A stretch of 64,000 nt of DNA from Angiostrongylus vasorum (Eukaryota > Nematoda > Chromadorea > Rhabditida > Metastrongylidae): assembly GCA_018806985.1 (NCBI GenBank), contig JADANN010000401.1, positions 1,922,001 through 1,986,000 on the forward strand, in the 5' to 3' direction. The translations under genes were made by a program, and so were the position numbers. Every line of letters begins with the position of its first letter. Within the stretch, counting starts at the first letter, position 1. Positions 12,165 to 23,865 of this stretch are shown here, in pieces. The notes under the pieces are model-generated. The model ran no database searches, was not told where the DNA came from, and saw nothing but the letters and a program-made list of their open reading frames with translations.

Positions 12165-12365
12165 TGAGCTAAACGAGGTTGATAAAAAAATATTTATTCG
12201 GTTAACATTACGACATCTTCGTCTTCCTCAAAGCCAGACTGATTGACAATCGAGAAGATGACCACTTGTGGATCAGCATAGGCTCTAATGAATCTAACAC
12301 TGAGAAAGACGAAGACGTTGAAACGTTTGCCAAATAAATACTTTTGTTTTTTTATCAACTCCGTT
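12165..12365. repeat. Family E fold-back (inverted pair)
   Basis: The left arm (about 12170-12240) has GAGGTTGATAAAAAAATATT and ACGACATCTTCGTCTTCCTC. The right arm (about 12285-12362) has GAGAAAGACGAAGACGTTGA and TTTTTTATCAACTCCGTTTT. Read on opposite strands these match the family E end seen as a single copy at 28190-28250 and 56885-56975. Arms of about 70 bp flank about 45 bp. Confidence 0.55.
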
Positions 12366-12579
12366 TTACCTTTGCAATCGAAGAAAGGGTTGATTATTCT
12401 TGCTGAGGTTTAATGAAAGTCGCTTTTAAGATATTGTCGTATGACATTAAAACATTTCCAATTCTTGCATGTGACGTAAAGGAACGGATTTCAGAATCAA
12501 CATTTTCATTGGGTGGTCAGTAATTTTTAAACTCCCTACTTTTTATTTTTTAGTTTCGGTTCCAGCATCGTCACCGAAT

Positions 12580-13600
12580 CAACTAGCCGGAAGACAGAAC
12601 GAAGAAATCGTTGCCGAAAAGGTACTTCTCTTGGATTCATATCGCAGTGAAGGCCTGAAACGCTCTCGTAACGTCAAGTTAGAACGCCAGGGAAGATCAA
12701 ACTGCTCTACCAGCAATAGGGCTGCCTTAGTTCCTGCATAATTTGTGTTGTCTTCTATGACGTCAGACGGTGAGACTACTGGTGAGAGGCCACAAATTCT
12801 CGGGCGATACAGGAGCTCAGTGGAACTGGGTGTAAAGAACACGCACAGACCAGCCATGGAGATTGTTCTTTACTCTCAACGTGTAGTACCAGAACACCCT
12901 CCTCATATGACGATCTTCACTTCCTCCTTAAAGCCGCAGATCGTATCGAATTCCATGTGATTCAGCCTTACAAGAAGCAAAAGCAGGAAGACCGACATAG
13001 GCCACCTAAACAACGCAATCCTTGTCGTCTACGGAGAAGAGGTCCAGTCATAAAATGTCGGTGGCGTAGGCTTTGTCGACAACCCGTTCATTGCTTATCT
13101 ATTTAACTCGTACGAGATCCTTTCCTCTCGCATAGTTGTCCTTCGTATTCAACCAACGCGTCATGTGAAGATCTATATCAACACTTGGCACTCACCGGCG
13201 GATACAGCTGATGTGTGCGAATTGGATGCGTTCTACAGTTAGTTGGAGGAAGTTATTCGCAATGATAAAACATGTTCTAAATTCATTGTCGGAGACTTCA
13301 ACGGTAACGTAGGAAAAGCCAGCGAAAGCAAATAAACGCTCAGAAAGTTTGGATTAGGAGAAAGAAATGGAAATGGAAACCGTCTTGCAGAATATCTGCA
13401 GGATGTCTTTCCCACAGAAATTCGTTTTTCCAAGAAAGAGAAGAAGGAAGGTCACCATTCGATATTCGAGCCTGCTAAAGACACTACTCATGCTAAGATC
13501 GACCATATTCTGGCAAACAGAAGATGTCCCTGCTTGACACATCGGTAACCCTTCATTCTATACTGGTTCCGATCACTGCCTTCTTCGCCCAAAGATTCGA
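12580..13600 (+). pseudogene. Degenerate RTE-like LINE, endonuclease part
   Basis: Plus-strand translation in shifting frames shows the second half of an EEP-type (AP-like) endonuclease. The clearest part is 13160-13530, with stops inside it: WHSPADTADVCELDAFYS, then FIVGDFNGNV (catalytic GDFN), then GERNGNGNRLAEYL and HAKIDHILANRR (catalytic DH). The flanking 12600-13100 contains fragments of the same domain. RNase H and RT parts are not seen. The order and motifs match the endonuclease of non-LTR elements, and it is clearly inactive. Confidence 0.6.
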
Positions 13601-13639
13601 ATCAGCCGTAAACTGGAAAAGAATTCGTCTCATTGCAAA

Positions 13640-16200
13640 TAGGTAGCCGCAAGTTCTCTGCACTGCTGTCCGATGTGGGCTTGTTCTTCGTTGCTTCCAG
13701 GTGGAAGTGTGGGAATTCTTCTCAGTGATCCTCGAATCCTTAGGAATAACCAGCCGCTCTATATCATCAACAGTTCAGAGTCTTAGATCTCAGACTCTAA
13801 AAAAATAGTGAGCGGTGATCCACAGTTCAATGGTTTTCTTCTTTTTTGCATGACCGAGCTGACACGAGGTTAGTATAAACTTTTATTTAGTTTACGTTTC
13901 GGCGTCTTCGCCTTTTTCAGAGCCTCTTTGGTCCTGGTCGATGATCTACAACTGGTACTTGTCGCGATGTGGCAGTTTTCGTATTCTCTATTCTGGTTGT
14001 TTTCTCTGCGCAAGTCCATTTCCAGTACTATGCACGTCGCCATACCTTTCATCATCGGATGTTCTTTATGCAAAATTAGTGAGCTGTCTTTGCCTGACAT
14101 GAATATCCTTGCAAAATGGAACTACGATAATTTATGAAGGACCAGCGTGAAGGAATTGGCTGTTATAGGTATTAATGCTACTAAATGGAGCTACAGAAGA
14201 GGGTAACGAAATGATCGATGCCCCCAAAACCTGTGGCATCGTAAATTCGCTTATCTGTGGCTTTTTTCTTATCCTGATAAGAGCACCTTATCCTTTCAGT
14301 ACAGACGCTCGTAGTCACATTGTGGTGCATCGAATGAAGAACAGCGCAAAACAAATGGAGTGGCGTCAAGCAGCGCTGCCTTCTCCTGTAGGACGGATCT
14401 CACCGTCTGATTTTAGTGACGTTGATCAACATTTACAAATACTCACATGAGAACAACTTCTGTCTGCTCTCGATTCGAATCATCGCTGCTCTAAAGAAGG
14501 TGATGGGGAAAACGTTAGCCAGGGAAGCCAGGGTAATGAAGAAATCTGTTGAGAAGAGCCAAATACGCGTCTGCCCATCCTGTAAGTTTTGCTCTAAGGA
14601 GTATACGAAGAATTTCGAGGTCCAGTACACCTTTTTCCATTTCTCCTTAATTCTTCTCAACACGTGAAGAGTCGATCTGTTTTGTTATCGATGTGATTTA
14701 ATCCCACATTTGTTCTCGATGGCTAGTAGCTGGACATCCATTGTACTCTAGTAAATCTTAACAATATTTCCTTAAAGCTTCCCTTCTTTCTCAACAACAT
14801 TCGACACCTTTCTTCTCCACCTGCCGCGTTTTGAGCTTCGTTGAAAAAACCTCAACGGATAAAATCTACAAAAAAACGTGTTTGATCGGTGCAGGAGGAT
14901 TAGCTTCCAGTTTTCCTTTGCAACAACTCATTGATGGTAGCGGAGATGCTAGACTAATGTCCTTCCTGAAAATATAGGCAGTCTTCAGCATCACTGTCAA
15001 GTTCTTTGATCGGTATTTCATAAACTTAAGGAGGGTGTTCCAAGACCAGTCGCGTTTTGCGTCCAGAGTGCTCCTATCGGACAAAAATTACCATCGTCTT
15101 TCAGTCGAGAATCCTGGTGAGAGCAGTGAGAAATTCGTGCTGGACCATTTAGAACTTCTCAGAGCAAGTTAATGCTTCAGGATTAGAAAAATTTAGGATA
15201 TGTAGGGAGGCATCACTTCTACCTTTCATTAAGTTTTCCCCAATTGCTGCAACTTTTCGTCAATCTATATATTAGCCGCGGTAACGATGTTCGATTACTA
15301 AAATAAAATCTACTACATTCAGAAGTTTTCCACGCATTGCCTTTTCTTCCGTACTTTTTAAACTCATTTTTACTGAGTCGCTGCTCATTCAAACTCCTTA
15401 CAAAAGTGACAACTGTATTTAAATGTCCATGGAGAAATTTCTATTCAAACTTGTCCTTTTTTATTGTGGCTAGCATTTTTTCAATCTCGTCTTCTTCAGA
15501 GCGGCAACCCTTCCAGTCGAACTTCCACAGAAGCTTTTCCCTCCGCTTTGTTAGTCTTCATAGTAGCATTGGATCTAATCGAGTGGAGTGGAAAAGGGCA
15601 CTACATGTCGTTTCACTACAAGATTGTCCTAGCTAACCCGTACAATAGAATACTGATTTCTCAATCGGCTCGGTTAATGAATGCATTTATAGGTAAACTT
15701 AAGTGCGCAGAATCTCTTTCTTGTTAGTTGTAAGCATACTTTATTTTGTGCTAAGGTTGATAGAGCAAATCGACTGCGTGTTTTTCTCTTGACCCTAGAT
15801 GTTTGTTATACAAGACCCACTCACACTACTGAGTTTAAAGTACAAATTGCATTTAATCTACGAGTAGCACAGTGGCTTATATGCCGCATAACAGTACCCA
15901 CCTTCTCATCTATTCGGGATCGCGAAATTGATCTCAGATTTGTTTTAGAAGCTTCCTTCAATCCGCTCTGTCTTCAGTCTTCAAAGACTGGTGACTGCTT
16001 GTGGTGATAATCACGAAGCGGGTGGGAAGCGTTCAACTATATTCTTAAAGAAGACCGAAATTACCAAACAATACTGGAACCCACATGGCGAGCTGTGTAA
16101 ACAAAGTGTTGGGATCGGGTTATGTAAGGAAATGGATGAGTAACATATGTAACATTTCATATTTTTACTTCCCTCTACGCAACAAACTTAAAGGAACCAT
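13640..16200. other. Gene-poor stretch with repeat fragments
   Basis: A family E end on the minus strand is at about 13868-13935 (TTACGTTTCGGCGTCTTCGC). Minus-strand ORFs of 72-76 residues (13870-14100, 14433-14663, 14866-15084) sit in a run of broken frames. The one at 14866-15084 (DAKRDWSWNTLLKFMKYRSK) faintly resembles the W-rich block of hAT transposases. A block near 14215-14285 resembles 2670-2760 and 20450-20530. No functional gene supported. Confidence 0.35.
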
Positions 16201-16201
16201 T

Positions 16202-18112
16202 TCAAAACGTCGGCAATTCGGCAACGACAACTGATTCAATTCCGCACTCGTCGAAACCACAGCGAATTCGGAAAAATTCCAAATTACCATTATTGTGAAA
16301 AGTCTTGTTTGCCTTTTAATGCACCATATTACTTACATTAACACATTCATGAAGAGTTGCAGATTCCAATGCTTTTTTTCCGGGTGTTTCGTTCTATTCA
16401 TAGAGTTTTTTTCTTTTTGTTTTAGCATTTGGATTAAATAAACACCTTTCTACTGCAGAAATTGTACAGAGTGTCCGCACAGAAAAGCATTTCTCTATTT
16501 TCTATTATTCTGAGAAGACTTTCCAGAGCTATGCAGCCACGTAGGATACTGCTTGTAAAGATGTTCGTGGCGAGATGTACCACAGGTGACGAGGCCACTA
16601 AGATGGATCTAATGCTCTAATTCAAAGACCTTCAGCAGTCCCTTACCATTTGTTTCGACTAGGTAGTACTCCAGCGACTATTGGTGTTGAAGCAAGCACC
16701 GGTAGAAATCGAGTTCAATGCACGCGGACAGCAGCGAAAAATTAGGTGTCGTAGACAATTTGTAAGCCAGGAAGTGAGGAAGCTTTTGACAATTTGAACA
16801 TTTGATGAAGGAAAGCGTTCGATAACCTAATAAAATAAAATTTATGTCTTGTGAAATTTGTTCCGCTAATTTGGGAAATAACCCTTGAAATGGAGGGCGA
16901 TGCTCCATGACAAAAAGTTATGTCCACTTTCACGATTGATAATGGGAGATTTTTGTTTCCTGAATGGAATAAACGAGAAGTGGGAATGCCAACATATAGG
17001 CAAAAACTGTGAGGAAACCTACACTTCTCGCCGCAGTTGGTATTCCACGAGTTTGCGAAAAAACCAATAAGCGGTGCCGTTATCCGTTCCCAATCCGATT
17101 ATTTCCATTGCGTGTGAACCGAGATAATCACCGGCTGTGTACTTTTTTGATTTGTTTTAGAAATACATTTGCCACTTCTTATATTAAAGTGGGGAGCGTA
17201 GTAGTAGTAGTGATGCCATCCATTACCCGGATGGAACAACTTACCCAAATGCTAGTTCGACGTCGCTTCGGCCACATGGGACCTCTCATTCTTTTTAGTG
17301 TCGGGAACTTAGTAACAGACCTCTTTGGGATAACGTGACTTCCTTTAATAACATGGATTCTTGTATACTACCTTGTGATTCAAAGCAGCATAAACTTGAC
17401 CAGCATTCAACGACATTAGGGACGAAAACGAGATAATCTCCAAGTAGCAGCTGAGTGCACACACGAAAGTTCGAAAACATTCGTGGATGGATGAATACCA
17501 GGAAACAAATCGAATGTGAGAAGTTGTGTGACCAACACTGTGTGATGTATAATGATGTCGGGCTATGTAATAAATAATAAAAATATCCCAAAGCAGAACG
17601 ATCAAGTTACATGCTAAAAGATGTATAGAGAAGTGGTTGATGATGCCCTTCAAATTCAGCTGCTTGATCCTATGCTTTATGGGGAACTGAATCCATTCTC
17701 TTTGCTGAGGTCGAAAAATTCATAACAGGCACTTACAGCGGATAGCAAAAAAATTGACTTGTTGCATCAGTATGATCCCAAAAGTTATTGTACAAGGTAA
17801 ATATACTGATCTTTAAGATGGTGTGAATTGAACTGACTGCTTAGTGTACCTCTAAGAAATAGACCAACATTGAATGCTTTAACTTTTTAATCTTCTCATT
17901 CTATTTATAGAGACTAAGCATATCAACACTAGAAGCTCTTACTGTTCCTGCCAGTGAAAAGTGAAAAGACTACCGTGACTCGCTGTGTAGATCTCACTGG
18001 GGTAATGCTCGAAGTCGAAATACATGGAAAATTCTCCTTCGACTGGTCCGCGTAGCATGATTTCTTTTTGGATGCCAGCAACAAACTGTGCAACCGCATA
18101 GGGCAGACGCCC
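16202..18112 (-). pseudogene. Cathepsin B-like pseudogene (copy 3)
   Basis: Three exons homologous to the last exons of copy 2 remain. Exon 17984-18112 reads YAVAQFVAGIQKEIMLRGPV and FDFEHYPSEIY. It is 129 bases against 128 in copy 2, which breaks the phase, and it ends at a GC instead of a GT donor. Exon about 17022-17141 reads YTAGDYLGSHAMEIIGLG with the catalytic His kept. Then one extra base in a T run (after TATTGG) shifts the frame before ANSWNTNCGE. The terminal block 16202-16280 reads FFRIRCGFDECGIES and ends TGA, but its acceptor is TTTGG instead of TTTAG. No upstream exons (catalytic Cys, propeptide, signal) were found before the duplicated spacer begins at 18540. It is non-functional as a protease. 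Confidence 0.8.
17195..17575 (+). repeat. Family B SINE inside an intron of the copy-3 pseudogene
   Basis: The head block AGTAGTGATGCCATCCATTA with GTTCGAC nearby, then a block near 17440-17560 (AAACATTCGTGGATGGATGA, AACAAATCGAATG), matches the reverse complement of the copies at 40372-40720 and 47575-47935. Confidence 0.5.
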
Positions 18113-18389
18113 CTGAAAGAGACGTTGTCGAGACAAAAGAACTGCTACAGTAGTGTCGTTGTACGATGGAGGAAAATCGTAGCAACGCAAACAACGTCAC
18201 TTTTTTTGTAAGCATGTAAATAAATTTGCTAAGAAAATATCGGCCGAATTTCGATGCCGATGACTGAGTTGTGTCTATTTTTCGGTGACCAGGAGGATGA
18301 ACCTCAGTTCACTGCGAACCTACATTAACGTGAACTGTTTAAAAATTCGGCTAGCATAAGTAAATACACCCAATGGGCACAGCACAAAA

Positions 18390-18520
18390 GGACACACATG
18401 GTGAAGTTGTGAACACGTTATTCCAAGGAGAGGGTAATAACGAGGTTCGATCCCTGCCGCAGACATCTGCGGTCTTGGTTTTGCAAACATTTCAGCATCA
18501 TTGTAATAATCGCAGTGTTA
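18390..18520 (+). repeat. Family C element, head fragment with clear B box
   Basis: Contains GGTGAAGTTGTGAACACG, GAGGTTCGATCCCTGCCGC (a canonical Pol III B box, GGTTCGATCC) and AGACATCTGCGGTC followed by TTTGCAAACATTTCAGCATC. This copy best supports a tRNA-like origin for family C. Confidence 0.65.
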
Positions 18521-18539
18521 ATTTGAACTTCGGAGCACA

Positions 18540-20910
18540 ACTTTGAATTTAACCGTCTGAGAGCCAGGTTGACCACTGTGGCAGGCGTATTTATGAAACA
18601 AAGGCCATGTACCCCCATGCAAATCCAGTTTTCAACCAACTTCTTCCTGATTTTCGTTTCTTCCGTAGACTAGCTTTTCCTCTAACTCTGGGCTATATTT
18701 TAAGAAAGGCTTTTCGGATTGTATAGCGGATTCTTTACTTTTGTGGTGGTCTTTAATTATATAAAGACGAAACATAATAGGTTGATTCCTTTGTTTGATT
18801 GAGAGGTTTAAACTTGGTTGTTAAAAAACTTTGAATCATAAAAAATTAAAAAAAGGATGAAGCCCTCGACGTTGATTAATATCTGAGGGATGCGCCATGC
18901 ATTGGACTTCATTAAGCATCATTGGAGGTGATTGAATGCATATATGGTTTTCACTATGAGTCGTGGTGGCCTATGATGTGCCTAGCCACTGCTGCTATCA
19001 TTCCAGACAAGTCTGATACTAATTTGCCGACTCCGGATGGATGGAAGGCTTGGTGAGCCTAGGGTACGGGTATGTGTACTGCAAGGCGCGTACCACTGCG
19101 TCACACATACCCTAAAGAATTAAGATCAGAAATTGCTATCAGACTTGTCTAGGCCCTTGCTGTCCCATCTAATCCACACGAGGGCGCTTACGACGGCTAT
19201 CCTAGGATTCGAAGAATCTACTCGACCACCATCCAATGGCATTCGTGACGAATAAAGAAGAATCCAAAACTAGGAGCTGAACCTAAATACAAAAAAGTTC
19301 AAAGGCCTTAGTGTAAGGTCGCTGCCAGGAATTCACTCGATTGCGAAAAACGGCTCCGATCTGCACAATTTGCTACAGCTGATGTCGAGTTATCTAAGGA
19401 AAAAAAAGTGTTTTTCATGAGTTCAATTAACCATGTTGGCATATAAGAAAGGGTTATAAGAAATACTTGAAAAATATTCATAGGCTATTTTTTTCATGTG
19501 ACTGTCCTTTCCAAAACTATGTTAAACTTCTACTTTATCTGCAGGCTTCGTAAATGCATAAGTGCTTCGTCATAATGAGTTTTATTTTTGGTGAATGTGC
19601 CTGCGAAAGAGTAACCACAGGTAGCTCTTAAGGCACAGATTTTCAAGCCAGGCTTCCAGGTAAAAATGTGGAGATGCTTTCCGAATACTCATCTGTTCAT
19701 TTGCTCTTCTTCGTTTTCTTTTTTTGTTCTTCAGAGAGCTTAAAGACTCAGTGCTTTATTGAATGTCCACATCGACTAAAACATCCTTATCGTTTCAACT
19801 TTTATTTGTTGCTTATTTCATTTTCGTGGTGGCAGGGTGTGACGTGAAATATAACCGCAATGATGCGAGATATTTGCAAACTCGGAATACCAGACCAGCT
19901 TCAAACCAGGCATTACCCGTTTCCGTGTACTCACGTGCTATGCATCACACTAACCAAGACTCTTGCTTTCTCTTTGCCTCAGTTGTTTTAACTTTATCCG
20001 TGCTACCAGAACTGTGTTTGTATTCTCATTGCTGTTTATAAACGAATCTGGCGAAACAGCTTTCAATTATACGGGAATACTATGGTATTTGGAACGTTCT
20101 AGACCATAAGATAACGGTGGAGATTATTCTACAGTTATTCAACAGGAAGTGCTTGTTAGCCGGCTAGGCTCGTAGATTTACTTTGCTTCGGATTTAGTAA
20201 ACAACGCCAAAACGGTGTGATAGGTTTCACTGCTTTTCATAAGGAAGTCCACTTCTTACGACTTCGGTCTTATTTCGACGTCGGCTTTTTTTTCGATCAA
20301 GCCCATGTAAAATTAGTCATCTATCTCGACTCTTTACAAATTTTTTTCATTAAATGGAAGTGCAGCCGATGCCCATTAATGTTCATTGCAAGGGAGTGGG
20401 CATTTTTGATATTGCTTTTTATTGAACAGAATGGTAGAATAGATAACAAAGTGATTGATGCCCGCAGAACGCGGTGACCTCCCAAATCCGCTTATTTGAG
20501 GTTTTTGTTCGTACCGTGATAAAAGCATGTCATGAACTATGTTCTACTGTAAAACCAAAAAGGTTCAATCGGGCGAAACATGCAACTCTAGGTGTTTGCA
20601 AGAATGCCTTCCTATTAATACCGAGATTGATCGAAGAATTCACCATATTCTTGATGAGCAAACACGATTTGTTACTACTGACGGAAAATTTGATGTTCGG
20701 TGGATTTCGCTTTCTTCAGAGCCTGGAAAGGTCCACGTGCATTGACTATCTACCCAGCCAAACACTTTCACAACCAAAATAGAGGGAATACTAAACCAAC
20801 ATTACAATCGCTATTTCATCTCATGCAAGGTGTTCGACGTAAAGCGTTAAGATCATTTAGAGGAACTCTTCAACACTACTTTCGCCTATGCTTGAATATC
20901 GACATGTTTC
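18540..20910. repeat. Duplicated spacer, copy 2 (partner 540-2860)
   Basis: Colinear with 540-2860 over the blocks listed there. It differs by the SINE A insertion at 18851-19110 and by lacking the inverted family C pair. Where copy 1 has that pair, this copy keeps only a short family C end (about 19800-19885, GATGCGAGATATTTGCAAAC). It sits just upstream of the truncated cathepsin B copy 3, as copy 1 sits upstream of cathepsin B copy 1. Confidence 0.6.
18851..19110 (-). repeat. Family A SINE
   Basis: Shows the family order on the minus strand: head with a degraded A box (TGACGCAGTGGT), core with GACAAGTCTGATACTAATTT, and the 3' block with ATGCGCCATGCATTGGACTT. Absent from the paralogous position in 540-2860, so it was inserted after the duplication. 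Confidence 0.75.
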
Positions 20911-21639
20911 CTTAGACAGGTTTGTTCTATTCTAAGCTTCATCAGACGGTTTTTTTTCTTTTTCCGTTGTCAAGCCTCTTGTAAAAGATTTCCTGCCATT
21001 GGAATTCCCATCAAAACCTATTAAATGTCTTACGCCAGAGCAAACCTTCCATCTTCTTACGTTTCCAACAACTCTCTGATAGGAATGGAAATGCCATGCA
21101 AACCTCACAATGAGACACATAGGCACCATTTTGGTTGCTTGAAAAGCAGCTGGTAGCTGTGAGCAGGATTTTTCACCAAACACCACTTGTACAAAATATT
21201 CTCATCATGTAGAAAAATCCAACTTCTTCCCGAGTGATAAATAAGACCCTTTTCCTAGTGATCGAATTCGTCACCAACGATACAGTGTGTTGTGCTTGTG
21301 AGATTTGGTTGCTTTGTTCATGAATCCTACTCATGCGCGATTTTCACCTCCAAAGTGAATTTTTTTCTTCGAAAAGTGGCCTCTCATGGACTAATCGTTT
21401 TGTGCAGAACAGTCAAGCAAGACAGTACTATTCTTCATTTCAATCTCCTGTTCGAAATTTTCCATACCAGCGCCCTTTTAAACACATTCGCTTTTGCATC
21501 CCCCGAATATTCCTCAACAGTTTTACAGAACATTTGCTTGTGTGTCACTTCGAGCAAGTAGTCATTGGAACGACTCTAATTCGTACGTGCTGCTGTGTAC
21601 ATTCGAAATAATTATTAACTTATTTTTTCTAATGATATA

Positions 21640-22180
21640 TAAGCCTTAAACAGAGCAAAATAAACGGGACTCATTCCGCTGACCTTGCAAGAGCCCCACG
21701 CGGAAGCGTCGGGTAGGGTGTGTTCGGAGAGGCTGCTAAAATGTGGCCATCCCAGGCTGACTGAAGCGTAAACGACAAGATGACGATCTGTACTTACAAT
21801 ACGCTCACGCTTGCACATAAGTCCTCGATAGAATACTTTATCAGGCAAGCAAAAAGGATAAGGTGCGATGTCATGGGACTCGCCGGTACAAGAAGATGCC
21901 ACCCATTCAACGTCGTCTATGACACGAAGACGAACTATTACTCGGAACATGCTACACTAGAAGAGTCGGTGGCGTTGACGCACTCTTCAACACGACTTTA
22001 ATCATAGATTCATTCGAATAACTAACAACACGAATCCACGTTTGCGACTGCATAAATGTGAATTAATATCGACTTTTACAATCTTCGTCCTTCACGCACC
22101 GACATCAACCTGTGACGAAGAGGAATTCGAAGGCTCTTTCTCTTCGAATTGTTCCTTAGGAAGACGTCGTATTTTCTATC
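21640..22180 (+). pseudogene. 5' fragment of a degenerate RTE element
   Basis: The 5' UTR-like block (GCGTCGGGTAGGGTGTGTTC, GGAGAGGCTGCTAAAAT) matches the start of the RTE copy at 41240-44340. The open frame from 21780 reads MTICTYNTLTLAHKSS... and GLAGTRRCHPFNVVYDT, the first part of the endonuclease. It continues in another frame through RVGGVDALFNTTL to FVLHAPTSTCDEEEFE. It stops around 22180 with no downstream domains, a fossil truncated at its 3' side. Confidence 0.65.
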
Positions 22181-22853
22181 CATTAGGCATCGTAAGAGTG
22201 ATCGAATGAACTTTTAGGATACTCAGTGATATTCGGAGAACCAGCGATTTTTTAGAGCAGTGTTCGTATTTTTTTTACCGGAGCTTATCGAGCCCATAGG
22301 GACGAAGAGCATAGTTTTCACGGTTGTGTGTTTACTCCAAATACGACGTATTTATTACAGACCACTACTAACCACTGTGCTGCATGCATCTTTTCCTGGC
22401 GTTATTATGGACAATGATTCCTCACTAAAAACGTGAGTCTAATGGTGTAACTTTGTGAGTTCTAATAAAAAAGCTAGAAACGTGAAATTCCGAAAAGCTG
22501 TAGAATTTTTGCACTGTTTTGACCTCTCCACCTAATTTGGAAATTTTTCACAAATTGCTTATTTTTTTACACTTTAGAAAAGTTCTTGTTACTTTTTTTG
22601 GTCTGGGCATTCTACCACAAAAGCGATAATTTTCAAGTTTTTTTTTACGGTGCCGATTTTAAGCACCAAGAATATCCCGGTCTGAGTGGTGCACGCGTTA
22701 TATTTGCCGTCTAAATTGTGAATAATTCGACTGCCAGTGCGAGTGTTCACCACTGTTACACAGGTTTTTTTTCGTATGATACTTAATTTTGCTATTATGA
22801 CTAATGCAGTTTTACAAAATTTTATTTGTGTCACAAAACGTAATATAAGAAGC
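22181..22853. other. Intergenic, no gene seen
   Basis: A short family B head-like block lies near 22350-22400 (CCACTACTAACCACTGTGC). A minus-strand ORF at 22589-22912 overlaps the cathepsin B fragment in the wrong frame and is not supported. Confidence 0.35.
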
Positions 22854-22930
22854 TCAGAACTTTGGCAATCCGACCACGACACTCGCTTCAATTCCACACT
22901 CACTGACACCACGGAGAATTCAGAAAAACC
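22854..22930 (-). pseudogene. Cathepsin B-like terminal exon fragment (copy 4)
   Basis: After a TTTAG acceptor at the same place as in copy 2, the minus strand reads GFF, a TGA stop (22920-22922) where copy 2 has CGA, then ILRGVSECGIE and VVVGLPKF with a final stop. The ECGIE motif and the acceptor identify it as the last cathepsin B exon. No other exon was recognised upstream (higher coordinates), so it is an orphaned remnant. Confidence 0.75.
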
Positions 22931-23262
22931 CTAAATTAACTTAGTATGAAATTTTTCGCATATTTGTTCTTCAACGTAATCGATTACTCACATTGACATC
23001 TATATGATGTGCGTATTGATTTCAATGCATTTTAAGTAGGTAAAGCTGCCAAACATGCTATACAGGTAGGCATCAGATGCGGACGTTGTAAGAGACGTTT
23101 TTGCCTATAATAACTCAAAGGTGCTCATAGAAAGCACATTTTTGGTAAAAGGTGAAAGTTTGGAGAAAGAGATTTCACATTTCCAAAGAACTTAAAGCTC
23201 TATGTAAAAGTTGCTGATTTTAGGTAAGTCTATGCTTAAAACTTGTACTATTTGTAAACTCA

Positions 23263-23705
23263 CAATGTTAACTTTTTATTTACTGCCTATTACAATTTTT
23301 CATGGCACGGTATTACGTATGATACTACCACAACGAAGCTGAGATATTTGCAAAACTCTGGACCGCAGGTGCCTATGGTGGGGAACGAACGCGCTATTGT
23401 CCTTTCCGGGGAGTAACGCGTTCACCACCACACCATGCGGGTCCTTCGTTTCGCCTGTCTCTCAGCTAGTTCTATCGATCTTTTTGCCATCAGCAATCAC
23501 CCGTAAACGGGATTGATCTGGGGCAGCCCAAATCGCCAGTGAACCTAGTTAAGCTGAGGCTGTAGTCAAAATCACAATGTTAACTTTTTATTTACTCCCT
23601 ATTACAATTTTTCACGGCAGGGCATTTTGTGTGGCACAACCACCACCTGCGATTGGGACTTTTGCAAATATCTCAGCTTCACTGTATTCGTAAACTGTCA
23701 ATTTC
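23263..23705 (-). repeat. Family C element with terminal direct repeat
   Basis: Full-length-looking copy on the minus strand. From the right it shows GCTTAACTAGGTTCACTGGC, GATAGAACTAGCTGAGAGAC, GCATGGTGTGGTGGTGAACG and GCAGGTGCC..., ending in the GCAGTAAATAAAAAGTTAAC-type end. The block CACAATGTTAACTTTTTATT occurs at 23261 and again at 23573 (offset 312), so the unit is flanked by direct repeats of its own 3' end, as expected for a partial tandem array. Confidence 0.65.
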
Positions 23706-23865
23706 AGATTGTAAAAACGAATTTCTACATGCAGGATCATCTATGTGTTAATGTTCCGAGTAGAGCTTCCCGTGATTACAGGTTTCAGTATTCCTTGATA
23801 TTGAGCGGTTCGGAAAAAGCGTTTTGCTATAAATTGTGAATGTAACAGTAAACTCCCTCTGGCCT

